DNA of 64,000 bases, taken from NCBI GenBank assembly GCA_964407665.1, contig CAYOWK010000006.1:1-64000 (forward strand), in the 5' to 3' direction. Below, piece after piece: positions 18,329 through 26,656 of the stretch. The position numbers and the translations under genes were made by a program. The stretch is from CAYOWK01 sp964407665. Lineage in GTDB: Bacteria; Pseudomonadota; Alphaproteobacteria; Caulobacterales; Hyphomonadaceae. Below the pieces are notes generated by a model. It was not told the DNA's origin. It was given only the letters and a program-made list of their open reading frames with translations, and did no database searches. Every line of letters begins with the position of its first letter. Position 1 is the first letter of the stretch.

Positions 18329-18344
18329 GTTGCGCATTTGCAAC
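18329..18344. repeat. Inverted repeat in the leader of the outer membrane protein gene
   Basis: GTTGC-gcattt-GCAAC lies 113 bases upstream of the 18457 start. A third, unpaired TCGCAAC follows at about 18353. It could be an operator; no regulator is suggested. Confidence 0.35.
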
Positions 18345-18456
18345 GCTGCACATCGCAACCGTCCCGACAGGAACGTTTCGCCACAGGCGGACGTTCGCCT
18401 GACACACCCCGCCCCACGGGGTTGTTCGGCAAATCCCTGTAGAGGACCCTCCCCCA

Positions 18457-19095
18457 ATGACTCTCATCACCATCAAGCGCGCAGCTGCGTGCGCGACCGT
18501 CGCGCTTCTCGGCATTGCCGCTTCTGGCGCCGCCTCGGCGCAGTCCTACGGCGCGGAAGACACCGGTCTCTATCTGCAAGGCGGTTACACCTACCTGCAG
18601 ATGAAGCCCAACGGCGCCGATGACGGCGTCGACACAAACGCGATCACGGCCCGCCTCGGCTACCAGTTCACCCCGATGTTCTCCATCGAAGCCGAGGCCA
18701 GCAGCGGCGTCGATGACGGCGAGTTCGATTATAACGACGACGAAGACAGCATCGATCTCGACGGCGACGGCGATCTGGACGGGGCGACCGCATTCGGCGA
18801 CATCGGGCTCAACTACCTGTTCGGCGCCTATGCCCGGGCCAGCATCCCCGTCACTGACCGCCTCGATGTCTTCGCCAAGGCCGGCTACGCCTACATCGAC
18901 GTGGACGTGAACGCCGAGTTCCCGAATGGCAATCAGGTCCTCATCGACCAGGATTCCGATGATGGCCTTTCGGCCGGCGCCGGGGTCACGTTCGACCTCA
19001 CGGAATCCTGGGAGGTGCGCGCTGACTATACCTGGTATGGCTTCGACGATGTCGACACCAACGCCGGGACGGTCACGGTCGGCTACAAGTTCTAG
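18457..19095 (+). CDS. Outer membrane beta-barrel protein with acidic DxDGD loop
   Basis: A 212-residue small barrel of the OmpA-like/Ail-type (PF13505) class. A signal peptide ends ASGAASA-Q at residue 28. Alternating strand segments (GLYLQGGYTYLQM, AITARLGYQF, YARASIPV, LDVFAKAGYAYID, WEVRADYTWYG) lead to the terminal aromatic of TVTVGYKF, the usual assembly signal. One loop (about residues 90-110) is extremely acidic, with the repeat DLDGDGDLDG, like an EF-hand calcium-binding loop. The role is probably structural or adhesion-related; ligand binding is speculation. A hairpin terminator follows. Confidence 0.85.
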   Translation: MTLITIKRAAACATVALLGIAASGAASAQSYGAEDTGLYLQGGYTYLQMKPNGADDGVDTNAITARLGYQFTPMFSIEAEASSGVDDGEFDYNDDEDSIDLDGDGDLDGATAFGDIGLNYLFGAYARASIPVTDRLDVFAKAGYAYIDVDVNAEFPNGNQVLIDQDSDDGLSAGAGVTFDLTESWEVRADYTWYGFDDVDTNAGTVTVGYKF

Positions 19096-19109
19096 ACTGC
19101 ACCAAGACA

Positions 19110-19144
19110 TCCGGCCGGGCTGCAAAGTCCGGCCGGAGCGTTTT
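19110..19144 (+). terminator. Rho-independent terminator of the outer membrane protein gene
   Basis: TCCGGCCGG (19110-19118) and CCGGCCGGA (19129-19137) form a 9-bp stem with a 10-base loop, followed by GCG and a T4 run. It starts 15 bases past the stop of the 18457 gene and lies in the convergent gap before the phosphoesterase gene. Confidence 0.75.
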
Positions 19145-19158
19145 GCCGAGCTAATACT

Positions 19159-20007
19159 TCAGGGTCGGAGGCGGACGGCCTCGCGCACCCGGGCCGGGAC
19201 TGTCTCGGGGAGACGGCCGCCAATGCGGATCGGCTCTATGCTGAGCGCAAGGCCCGTCCGGTCATCGGACACCACCATCACCCCGCACATCGTCGCCGGA
19301 CCTTCGGCGGGCGACTTGCGCTCGACCGGAAGGCGCGTTGCTGCGCGGCGGACGATGGGCTCCTTCTTCATTCCGATGACACTGTCGTAGTCGCCGCACA
19401 TCCCGGCGTCGGTCATATAGGCTGTGCCGCCCGCAAGAATGTGGGCGTCAGCGGTCGGCACATGAGTGTGGGCCCCCACAACCATTGTGACGCGGCCATC
19501 GCAGAAATGCCCCATGATGTATTTTTCCGCCGTCGCCTCGGCGTGCATTTCCACGATCACAGCGTCTGCGACCTGACCGAGAGGAGCCTCCTCCAGCGCC
19601 CGCTGAACACCCTGGATTGGATCATCGAGCGACTCCATGAAGGCCGACCCGTGAATCTGGATCACGAAGACATGCTGACCCGCAGGCGTCTTGAACAGCT
19701 GTGACCCCCTGCCCGGCATCTGCAGGGTCTGTGGGTAGTTGAAAGGACGCAGGAGACGCGTCTCGCGCTCAATATAGGTGATGGCCTCGGACTGGTCCCA
19801 GCTGTGGTTGCCCAGCGTGATGCAGTCCGCCCCGGCCTGGAACAGATCCTGGGCTGTCGCTGCAGTGATGCCAAATCCGCCAGCCGCGTTCTCGCCGTTT
19901 ACCACGACAAAATCGAGAGCCAGTTCTGCCTTCAGCCGGGGAAGGTGCTCGGCGACGGCGGCACGGCCGGACCGGCCCACCACATCGCCAAAGAAAGCAA
20001 GCCGCAT
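19159..20007 (-). CDS. YmdB-type metallophosphoesterase (TIGR00282 family)
   Basis: A 282-residue cytosolic calcineurin-fold phosphoesterase. Metal-binding motifs are FFGDVVGRSGR at the N-terminus, VNGENAAGGFG, TLGNHSWDQ and VGAHTHVPTAD. Members act as phosphodiesterases on cyclic nucleotides in vitro (Bacillus YmdB, Deinococcus DR1281); the physiological substrate is uncertain. In many alphaproteobacteria the gene follows zapA and a folate cyclo-ligase, but neither is here. Divergent from the 20212 gene. Confidence 0.9.
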   Translation of the reverse strand: MRLAFFGDVVGRSGRAAVAEHLPRLKAELALDFVVVNGENAAGGFGITAATAQDLFQAGADCITLGNHSWDQSEAITYIERETRLLRPFNYPQTLQMPGRGSQLFKTPAGQHVFVIQIHGSAFMESLDDPIQGVQRALEEAPLGQVADAVIVEMHAEATAEKYIMGHFCDGRVTMVVGAHTHVPTADAHILAGGTAYMTDAGMCGDYDSVIGMKKEPIVRRAATRLPVERKSPAEGPATMCGVMVVSDDRTGLALSIEPIRIGGRLPETVPARVREAVRLRP

Positions 20008-20211
20008 GCGAAAGGCGCCTCAGGGGATCAACACCATCCCGGCCTGTAGCGGACCATGCCGCAAAGTCAAACCGCCCAGCCGCTCCGGCCAAGAAACCAC
20101 GTACATTCCCCCATCTGGACCAGGTCTTGCAGAGTGAGCGTCCAGAGCAGGCAACTACGCGGCACTGGCCCCAATTCCGGACGGGCGCCCCTCCGCGCAG
20201 GGTCAATAGAC

Positions 20212-21396
20212 ATGACGGACTACGATCTCACAAACTGGCCGCTGTTCCGCAGCGTGGTCGAGGGCGAAACGCCCCAGCGCAGCCGTTCAATGGTCTGCGC
20301 GGTGGCCGCAGGCTTCTCGGACCCTGACAGCGCCCTGCGGCGCAACGCCGAGACCGTTTTCAACTATATCATCCGACCCGCGCTTCTCGACACCGACTAT
20401 ACTCCTGTCCGCGCCATGGCTGCAGGCTCTCGCGCCACGGCTGCGTCTCCTGCCCCGACCTCTTCCGAAACAGTGCTGATGGCCGACCTGGTGATCGCCG
20501 TCCTGTCCGGACGCAGCCCGGAGGCCCACCATCTCGCCGCCATCGCGCAGGCCTCGGGAAAGCCGCTTCTGCTGCTGATCGAGGACGGGCAACAGGTGAC
20601 CATCGATACCCATGGCGCTCCTGTATTCACCTACAATCTCGAAACCGACGCAATCGTGAGCGGCGTCCATGTGCACCGGCTCCAGGCCATGCTCAACCCG
20701 CCGCCGCAGGCAGGCGCGCCGCTGTGTCCCGGCGCCGTCACGCTGCTGGAGCGCTCCGGGCAGTTCGGTTATGACCAGCGTCTCGCCATGATGCGCGATG
20801 CCGCCAAGCGTATCGACATCATGGGCGTCGCCAACCTCGCCTACGCCAGCCATCCCGACATGCGCGAGCTTCTGCGCCAGCGCAGCGGCCAGGGGCTGGA
20901 ACTTCGTATCCTTCAGTGCGCGCCGTCTAACCCGGGTCTCAACATCCTGATGGGAACGCGCGACGTCGCCCGGCTGGGCGAGGTTCGCAACGAGATCGAA
21001 GGCGCTGCAGACGCCTGGAAGCGCCTCCTCGAGATTCCGGATCTCGACATGTCGGTCATCGTACGGCGGGCGCAGACTACCGTGCCGCTGGCGAGCGCCA
21101 TTATCACCGATCAGGCGTCCGTTTCGACGCCCTATCTCTACAGCCGGGCAACGTCTGAATGCCCGACCTGGTCTGCCCGCGCCGGCACGTCACAGCACGC
21201 AGCCATGCAGCAGGAGTTTGACCTCGTCTGGAGCGAGGCGACCACAATCCTGCGGCTGGAGCCTCGGGCCGTGCCGAAGCCTGCGAACGCCAACACTCCG
21301 TTGCAGGCAATGGGCGAGCCACTGATCCCGATTCATGTAGAAGCCGCCGCTCCGCTGACGCCGCAGAAACCGCGCGGGTTCTTCTCGGTTCGCTGA
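20212..21396 (+). CDS. Two-domain protein: nucleoside-deoxyribosyltransferase-like plus DUF5919-like
   Basis: A 394-residue cytosolic protein of unknown function. Residues 26-145 follow the pattern of nucleoside 2-deoxyribosyltransferase/TIR-like folds: RPALLDTDYTPVRA, then ADLVIAVLSGRSPEAHHLAAIAQASGKPLLLL. The usual N...YELG segment of the fold is replaced by SPEAHHLAA, so the catalytic Glu seems to be missing. Residues 185-345 (MMRDAAKRIDIMGVANLA, LRILQCAPSNP, ITDQASVSTPYLYSR, QEFDLVW) resemble DUF5919, a phospholipase-D-like module found in regulators and effectors. The start at 20212 avoids an upstream tail. The gene stands alone. Assignment of both domains is pattern-based. Confidence 0.55.
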   Translation: MTDYDLTNWPLFRSVVEGETPQRSRSMVCAVAAGFSDPDSALRRNAETVFNYIIRPALLDTDYTPVRAMAAGSRATAASPAPTSSETVLMADLVIAVLSGRSPEAHHLAAIAQASGKPLLLLIEDGQQVTIDTHGAPVFTYNLETDAIVSGVHVHRLQAMLNPPPQAGAPLCPGAVTLLERSGQFGYDQRLAMMRDAAKRIDIMGVANLAYASHPDMRELLRQRSGQGLELRILQCAPSNPGLNILMGTRDVARLGEVRNEIEGAADAWKRLLEIPDLDMSVIVRRAQTTVPLASAIITDQASVSTPYLYSRATSECPTWSARAGTSQHAAMQQEFDLVWSEATTILRLEPRAVPKPANANTPLQAMGEPLIPIHVEAAAPLTPQKPRGFFSVR

Positions 21397-21457
21397 TCCG
21401 CCTTTCCCGCGGTCCAGCGGCGTGCTTGTCTCGTCCCCAAATCGGGAGGAAGACGCC

Positions 21458-21697
21458 GTGCTGGAGATGCGTCCGGGGTGCGAGTGCTGTGACCGGGATC
21501 TCGATCCCTCTGGCGACGATGCACGTATCTGTTCATTCGAATGCACGTTTTGCGCGGGGTGCGCCGATGGCGTGCTGAAAGGCGCATGCCCGAACTGCGG
21601 CGGCGTCCTGGTTCAACGCCCTGCCCGCGCCGCTTCCAAACTCACCCGGTTTCCCGCCTCCACACAGCGCGTGGTGAAGGCGGCGGGGTGCGTCTGA
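21458..21697 (+). CDS. DUF1272 small zinc-ribbon protein
   Basis: A 79-residue protein beginning at a GTG (VLEMRPGCECCDRDL), with ribosome site GGGAGGA. Six cysteines lie in CxCC, SFECTFCAGC and CPNCGG, giving a compact zinc-binding core of the DUF1272 family. The basic C-terminal tail (RPARAASKLTRFPAST) could contact nucleic acid. Function is unknown; DUF1272 proteins are common and short. The gap to thiE is 48 bases, so they may be co-transcribed. Confidence 0.85.
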   Translation: MLEMRPGCECCDRDLDPSGDDARICSFECTFCAGCADGVLKGACPNCGGVLVQRPARAASKLTRFPASTQRVVKAAGCV

Positions 21698-21745
21698 CAC
21701 GCTGTCGGCTTGACGGCTGAACCTGCTCCAGCCACAGGGCTGCCC

Positions 21746-22405
21746 ATGACCGAACCCCGCCGCTGCCGCCTCTATCTCATCACGCCGCCGGAGATATCTG
21801 ACATCTCCAACTTTGCGCGCGAGCTCGAAGCCGCACTGTCTGGGGGCGACGTCGCGTGTCTGCAGATCCGGCTGAAGGACCGGGCAGGCAGGCCTGCTCC
21901 GGACGAGCGCATCCGCGCCGTCACCCGTTCGATCCTGAGGCCAGCGCAGGACAGGGGCGTCGCCGTTCTCATCAACGACCGCCCGGACCTAGCAAGGGAG
22001 CTGGGCGCCGACGGCGTCCACATAGGCCAGACCGATGCGCCTTATGCACAGGCGCGCAGCATCGTCGGGCCAGACGCGATTGTCGGCGTGACCTGCCATG
22101 ACAGCCGCCATCTCGCGATGGAGGCCGGAGAGGCGGGCGCGGACTATGTCGCCTTTGGCGCATTCTTCCCGACCGACACCAAGGACCCGATTGCGCGGGC
22201 CGAGACGGACCTTCTCGACTGGTGGCAGGAGATGATGGAGCTGCCCTGCGTCGCCATCGGCGGGATCACGGTGGAAAATGCGCGGGAGCTGGTCGAGGCG
22301 GGCGCGGATTTTCTGGCGGTCTCGTCAGGCGTCTGGAAGCACCGGCAGGGTCCCGCTGCCGCCGTTGCGGCGTTCAATGCGCTGTTTGACGAGCTGGAGT
22401 CCTGA
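21746..22405 (+). CDS. thiE: Thiamine phosphate synthase
   Basis: Couples the thiamine pyrimidine pyrophosphate and thiazole phosphate to form thiamine phosphate. The 219-residue TIM barrel carries QIRLKDRAG (phosphate-binding Arg/Lys), NDRPDLARELGADGVHIGQTD, GVTCHD, YVAFGAFFPTDTK and AIGGIT, the standard motif order. No TPP riboswitch is visible upstream, and no other thi genes adjoin. The gene may instead belong to the TenI-like branch, but the pyrophosphate-loop residues favour true ThiE. Confidence 0.88.
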   Translation: MTEPRRCRLYLITPPEISDISNFARELEAALSGGDVACLQIRLKDRAGRPAPDERIRAVTRSILRPAQDRGVAVLINDRPDLARELGADGVHIGQTDAPYAQARSIVGPDAIVGVTCHDSRHLAMEAGEAGADYVAFGAFFPTDTKDPIARAETDLLDWWQEMMELPCVAIGGITVENARELVEAGADFLAVSSGVWKHRQGPAAAVAAFNALFDELES

Positions 22406-22423
22406 CGGCGTTCGTGGCGCCTT

Positions 22424-22759
22424 TCAGGGTCTGACCGCAGGAATGTGACGCGCCACCCTGGTCTTGAGAATGTCGATCAGGATGGGGTCCATGAACGCGT
22501 AGTCGTCCGGGATATCCAGACAGATGACGCGCTTGCCGCCCAGCCTTTGACGGAATTTGCGCGTCAACTTGCTGCGGTGGACCTTCTCCATGACAAAGAT
22601 GACGTCTGCCCAATCGATCTGCTCAGCAGAGAGTTCGACATCGGCGCCGCTGGATATGCCGGCCGAATCCGTCTCGACGCCATCGAACGCGGCGAAGACC
22701 TGTTCTGCTGTCGGACTGCGCAGCCGGTTCGCCGAACACACAAAGAGCAGATTGAGCAT
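22424..22759 (-). CDS. Low-molecular-weight phosphotyrosine phosphatase-like protein
   Basis: A 111-residue small phosphatase. The P-loop CSANRLRSPT (residues 8-17) keeps the C(X5)R signature and the following Ser, though it differs from the usual CxGNxCRSP. A general-acid Asp candidate is in FMDPILIDIL near the C-terminus, and DWADVIFVMEKVHRSKL is the helix-strand typical of the short 12-kDa class. I start at MLNLLFVCSANR. The substrate is unknown. Convergent with thiE, 18 bases apart. Confidence 0.82.
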   Translation of the reverse strand: MLNLLFVCSANRLRSPTAEQVFAAFDGVETDSAGISSGADVELSAEQIDWADVIFVMEKVHRSKLTRKFRQRLGGKRVICLDIPDDYAFMDPILIDILKTRVARHIPAVRP

Positions 22760-22973
22760 CGCTATCCCTGCGGGACTTGCGGCCGGATCCGCTGTCACGG
22801 GGGCGCAGGATATCATCCGGGCCGGCTCGCACAACGGCGTAGCGGACCGCGATTAACCCTGCAACAGCGCCGCAGGAGGGCGTTCAATCTTGACCTGCGA
22901 GCCGTGCGCGCTTACTCCGCGCCTCGCTATTTGAACCCGCCGGCCGCCTTTTTCCCCTGTTCAGGGCTACCCG

Positions 22974-22990
22974 GACCTGTCTGACAGGTC
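22974..22990. repeat. Inverted repeat upstream of the IMPase gene
   Basis: GACCTGT-ctg-ACAGGTC, 7-bp arms, ends 18 bases before the 23009 start. It could be an operator or a leader hairpin. No regulator gene is adjacent. Confidence 0.45.
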
Positions 22991-23008
22991 TGTTCCGAGA
23001 GTTGATGC

Positions 23009-23875
23009 ATGTCTCGTCCTACCCCTACCGTTTCCGTGATGATGGAAGCCGCCCGCGCCGCCGGGAAGCGGCTGACCCGTGACTTCGGCGAGGTCGAGAA
23101 CCTGCAGGTGTCGCGAAAAGGGCCTGCCGATTTTGTCTCCTCTGCGGACCGCAAGGCCGAGGAGATCATCCGCGAGCGCCTGGAAAAAGCGCGTCCCGGT
23201 TACGGCTTCCTGCTGGAGGAAGGCGGGGCGATCACGGGCACCGACAAGACCCACCGCTTCATCATCGACCCGCTCGACGGCACGCTGAACTTCCTGCACG
23301 GCATCCCCCACTTCGCCATTTCCATCGGCCTCGAGCGCGAGGGCAAGATGCGCGCGGGCGTCATCTATGACGTCATGCGCAACGAGATGTTCTGGGCCGA
23401 GACCGGCGAAGGCGCCTGGCTGGAGAACAAGCGCCTGCGCGTGGCCCAGCGCCGCAAGCTGTCCGACGGCATTGTCGTGACCGGCATTCCGCAGCTGGGC
23501 GTCGGCGGCTTCGAACTGTTCGTCGAGGAGCTGGTTGCGGTGCGTAGCGACGTCGCCGCCGTCCGCCGTCTCGGCTCGGCTGCGCTGGATCTCGCATGGG
23601 TGGCCGCCGGACGGTTCGACGCATTCTGGGAGCGCCGCCTCTCGCCCTGGGACATGGCCGCAGGCTTCGTTCTGGTGGAGGAAGCGGGCGGTACAATCGT
23701 GAAGCTGAAAGGCTCGCACCCGGACTGGCCCGAATGGCCGGACTTCGTCGCCGGCAATCCCAGCTACGCCCAGAAGCTGGCGGAACGGCTTGAGGGCAAG
23801 GTTCCGTCTTCGGCTGCGAAGTCGTCTGCGCCCTCGAAGCCTCCCGTTGGCGCCCGGACGCTCAAGAAGCCCTAA
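23009..23875 (+). CDS. suhB: Inositol monophosphatase family protein (SuhB-like)
   Basis: Dephosphorylates inositol phosphates or similar sugar phosphates with magnesium. The metal site appears in LEEGG (residues 70-74), the hallmark IIDPLDGTLNFLHGIPHFAISI and the C-terminal SPWDMAAGFVLVEEAGG. Length 288 includes an extra Lys/Ser/Pro-rich tail of about 25 residues not found in most family members. In E. coli SuhB also acts in rRNA antitermination; whether this one does is unknown. It overlaps the convergent second family member by 4 bases. Confidence 0.88.
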   Translation: MSRPTPTVSVMMEAARAAGKRLTRDFGEVENLQVSRKGPADFVSSADRKAEEIIRERLEKARPGYGFLLEEGGAITGTDKTHRFIIDPLDGTLNFLHGIPHFAISIGLEREGKMRAGVIYDVMRNEMFWAETGEGAWLENKRLRVAQRRKLSDGIVVTGIPQLGVGGFELFVEELVAVRSDVAAVRRLGSAALDLAWVAAGRFDAFWERRLSPWDMAAGFVLVEEAGGTIVKLKGSHPDWPEWPDFVAGNPSYAQKLAERLEGKVPSSAAKSSAPSKPPVGARTLKKP

Positions 23876-24741
23876 CCCCTGAAGACTCCGTCGATCAGGC
23901 GCGAAGCGTGGATCACGAGCGTGTCGTGGCCGCGCAGGTAGGGCTTGAGCGGCAGGTCTGGCGTGTAGGCGCGCCAGACGCCATCGTCCGGTTTCAGGAA
24001 ACTGAAGCCCAGCTTCTGCGTGATGCCGATGACCGGCGTGGAATCCCATGGCGTCTCGAAACCATCGGCATGGTAGAGCAGCGCGTCGAGTTCGCCTTTC
24101 CAGAGGCGGGCCGCCCATGTGCCGATGGATGAGCCCATCACCTCATAGCTCTTGATCCTGCCGACCAGGTCCTGCGCCAGCGGACAGTATCGGTCCGGCG
24201 GATCGCGCAGCTGGGCGTGGATCTCTGCCAGAGGCTTTTGAGGGCTGGCGCCGGGGTTCAGCGTCTCGAACGTGTCCAGGCGCGTGATGCGGTGAACCTT
24301 GTCCGAGCCGGGCCGGTAGCCATAGACCTCGTCGGCGCTGACGTCTCCGACATAGGCGGAGATCACCTCGCCGCCATCGACCAGGGCAACCATCGTGGCG
24401 ATCCCGTGGCTCTGGCGGCGGATGAAGGCCTTGGTGCCGTCCAGCGGATCGACGGTGAAGTAGGCGGTTACCGGAGAGGCTGGCGGGATGTGAAGCTCGG
24501 CCTCCTCGCCGATGACGCCCGCACCGGGGAAACACTCGCGAAAGGTGCGGAGGTAGACTTCCTGCGCTGCCCGGTCGGCCGAGGTGAAGACATCGTCCAT
24601 CGATCCCGAGTAGCCGCGTTTGGTGTGGGCCTCGAAAGTCAGCCGCTCTGTACGGATGACGGACGAGGCGCGGCGGACGGCTTCCTTCAGGATGCGGCCC
24701 ACGGCATGGCCGTTCACTGCGCCAAGATTGACGTCAGTCAT
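23872..24741 (-). CDS. Inositol monophosphatase family protein, second paralogue
   Basis: A 289-residue phosphatase of the same superfamily as its neighbour, but divergent. It has DDVFTSADRAAQE, GVIGEEAEL, TVDPLDGTKAFIRRQSHGIATMVALV, and ETPWDSTPVIGI in place of the WDxAAG block. The longer insertion around RPGSDKVHRITRLDTFETL is unlike SuhB. It could be a histidinol-phosphatase-like (HisN) or 3-phosphoadenosine-phosphatase-like enzyme; the sequence alone does not decide. Transcribed after the DUF533 gene, with a 190-base gap. Confidence 0.8.
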   Translation of the reverse strand: MTDVNLGAVNGHAVGRILKEAVRRASSVIRTERLTFEAHTKRGYSGSMDDVFTSADRAAQEVYLRTFRECFPGAGVIGEEAELHIPPASPVTAYFTVDPLDGTKAFIRRQSHGIATMVALVDGGEVISAYVGDVSADEVYGYRPGSDKVHRITRLDTFETLNPGASPQKPLAEIHAQLRDPPDRYCPLAQDLVGRIKSYEVMGSSIGTWAARLWKGELDALLYHADGFETPWDSTPVIGITQKLGFSFLKPDDGVWRAYTPDLPLKPYLRGHDTLVIHASRLIDGVFRG

Positions 24742-24833
24742 GTGGTCTCCTTGCTGCTTGTTGCCTCCAGATGCACGATATGGCTGTGAAATCCGCCGAG
24801 CGGGCGGTCACAGGCGGGCTTCGAAGGCCCAAG

Positions 24834-24916
24834 CGCTGCGTAGCGCGTACGGGACATCCTCGAAAACCGGATCACGGTGGAGTTGATGCCGCCAGCATGC
24901 GCCTTCGAGAAGGCGC
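24834..24916. repeat. Two short hairpins between DUF533 and the phosphatase gene
   Basis: GCGCT-GCGT-AGCGC (about 24834-24847) and GCGCCTT-CGAG-AAGGCGC (24899-24916). Both are short GC-rich stems downstream of the DUF533 stop, without U-runs. They may slow transcription or stabilise RNA. Confidence 0.4.
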
Positions 24917-24932
24917 TTGCAAGCGGGAGCTG

Positions 24933-25808
24933 CTACGCGTGTCCGTGCGAGGCGACGATCTTCTCGACGTGGCTGACCTGACCAGCGTCGAGGCCCAGCA
25001 TCACGGCCAGTTCGGCGAGGAAGGCCTTCTCGGCCGCCTTTTCCGGATCGATGGCGATTCGCGCAGCCGTGTAGGCCTGCATCTTCAGGGCGTCGGTGGT
25101 CGCCGCCATCGCAAGCTCCGTCGGCGTCGCGGGCCTGGCGAACTCGGCGTCGAGGAATTTCGCGGTGCCCACGTCGAGCCCGGCGCGCTCCAGCCCGCCC
25201 ACAATGCGCGAGCGTTCGGCGTTGTCGATCAGCCCGTCGCTGGCCGCCGCAGCGATCATCGCGCGCAGGATCAGCATGGCGGTGGCGTTGTCCTGGGTGA
25301 CGTCGCCGACTTCACCAAACAGGCTCTCCTTCGGGGCTTCGAGCAGGGCCGGTTCTTCCGGCGCCATGTCAGGCGTCTTGCCGGTGTCGAACATCGGCTT
25401 GCCGGCCTCGTGGTTCTTCCAGGCCTTGTAGGCAAGGCCGCCTACGAGCGCGAGGCCGCCGAGGGTTGCGGCGTTGCCGACCAGCGACCTGCCCCCGCGT
25501 GTTCCAAGCAGTAGCGCGGCCAGTCCGCCCGCCGCGACGCCAGCCGTGGTCTTGTTCTGCTCCACCCAGCCTCGCGCGTCGCCGAACAGGTCGCCCGCGG
25601 ACTTGCCCGTTGCGCCCTTCACGGCATCGTCGACCTTGCCGGAGATGCCCGTGTTCTGGTCGATGGCGGAAGCGCCTTCCTTCACGCCGTCGGTCGCCTG
25701 TTTCAGGAGTGCGCCAACGAGACCGCCGACTTCGTTCAGCGCCGCACCCGCCTTGGCGCCGCCTTCGGCGCCCAGCATCTCGTTCAGCAGCTTCTTCGGA
25801 TCGAACAT
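24933..25808 (-). CDS. DUF533/TerB-like membrane-associated protein (YebE-like)
   Basis: A 291-residue protein. Residues 1-100 are acidic/Ala-Gly-rich and probably disordered (MFDPKKLLNEMLGAEGG, LFGDARGWVEQN). A Gly-rich hydrophobic stretch at about 105-145 (GVAAGGLAALLLGTRGG, GGLALVGGLAYKAW) is the likely membrane segment. The C-terminal 100 residues form the helical TerB-like domain (ILRAMIAAAASDGLIDNAERSRIVGGL). Family members respond to envelope stress in enterobacteria; the mechanism is unknown. Start chosen at MFDPKKLL, with GGGGAGA upstream. Divergent from sir2. Confidence 0.85.
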   Translation of the reverse strand: MFDPKKLLNEMLGAEGGAKAGAALNEVGGLVGALLKQATDGVKEGASAIDQNTGISGKVDDAVKGATGKSAGDLFGDARGWVEQNKTTAGVAAGGLAALLLGTRGGRSLVGNAATLGGLALVGGLAYKAWKNHEAGKPMFDTGKTPDMAPEEPALLEAPKESLFGEVGDVTQDNATAMLILRAMIAAAASDGLIDNAERSRIVGGLERAGLDVGTAKFLDAEFARPATPTELAMAATTDALKMQAYTAARIAIDPEKAAEKAFLAELAVMLGLDAGQVSHVEKIVASHGHA

Positions 25809-25897
25809 GCCGGTCTCCCCTGTTTGGCACGCCTTCTTCGCATGGGGCTCGCCCAGAACCAAGCCGGGGCGGGACAACGTCATGAAGGGACGCTACT

Positions 25898-26656
25898 ATG
25901 CGGCTCATGCCGCACGCGTCTGTTCTCGCACGCTACCTGTCCGATGCACGCCGCGTTGCGGTGTTCACGGGCGCGGGCATTTCGACGGAGAGCGGCATTC
26001 CGGATTTTCGCAGTCCGGGCGGCGTCTGGAGCCGGATGCGGCCGATCATGTTCCAGGACTTCGTCGCCTCCCGCGACATGCGCCGGGAAGCGTGGAAGCG
26101 GGTGTTCAACCGGACGGCGGGATGGACCGGCGCAAAACCCAATGCAGGACACGACGCGGTGACGCGCCTCGTCAGCATGGACAAGGCGTTCACCGTCATC
26201 ACCCAGAACGTCGACAACCTGCACCAGGATGCCGGCGTGCCCGAAGCGCGTGTGATCGAGATTCATGGCAACGCGACCTATGCCCGGTGTCTCGACTGCC
26301 GCCAGCGCCATGAGCTGGAACAACTGCAGCCGCGCTGGGAGCGGGACGAGGACATAACATGTGAGGCCTGCGGCGGCCTGATCAAGACCGCCACCATATC
26401 ATTTGGGCAGCCCATGCCAGAGAGCGAGATGGCGCGAGCGACAGCCGCCGCGCATGCCTGCGACCTGATGCTGGTGCTGGGCTCGTCGCTGGTGGTTTAT
26501 CCAGCCGCCGGGCTTCCGCTGACGGCCAAAGAGAACGGAGCCCGGTTGGTGATCGTCAACCGCGACCCGACCGATCAGGATCGAAATGCCGATCTGGTGC
26601 TGAACGCCGAGATCGGCCCCACCCTGACAGAGGCGCTTCGGCTGATGACGGCGTGA
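25898..26656 (+). CDS. cobB: NAD-dependent protein deacylase, Sir2 family
   Basis: Removes acyl groups from lysines using NAD. Motifs in order in the 252-residue chain: AVFTGAGISTESGIPDFRSPGG (residues 21-42), TQNVDNLHQDAG, the catalytic His in EIHGNA, two CxxC zinc pairs (CLDC, CEAC), ISFGQPMPE and GSSLVVYPAAGLP. The FR...P segment and the SLVVYP sequence suit a class U/III bacterial sirtuin. The stop overlaps the next start (TGATG), so it is probably co-translated with the dipeptidase gene. Confidence 0.92.
   Translation: MRLMPHASVLARYLSDARRVAVFTGAGISTESGIPDFRSPGGVWSRMRPIMFQDFVASRDMRREAWKRVFNRTAGWTGAKPNAGHDAVTRLVSMDKAFTVITQNVDNLHQDAGVPEARVIEIHGNATYARCLDCRQRHELEQLQPRWERDEDITCEACGGLIKTATISFGQPMPESEMARATAAAHACDLMLVLGSSLVVYPAAGLPLTAKENGARLVIVNRDPTDQDRNADLVLNAEIGPTLTEALRLMTA

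Noticed and set aside
21700..21745. TPP riboswitch before thiE
   Set aside because: The gap is too short and lacks the CTGAGA and ACCTGATC cores.
24742..24932. tRNA in the gap after DUF533
   Set aside because: No T-loop GGTTCGAATCC-type segment and no four-arm folding; only two short hairpins.
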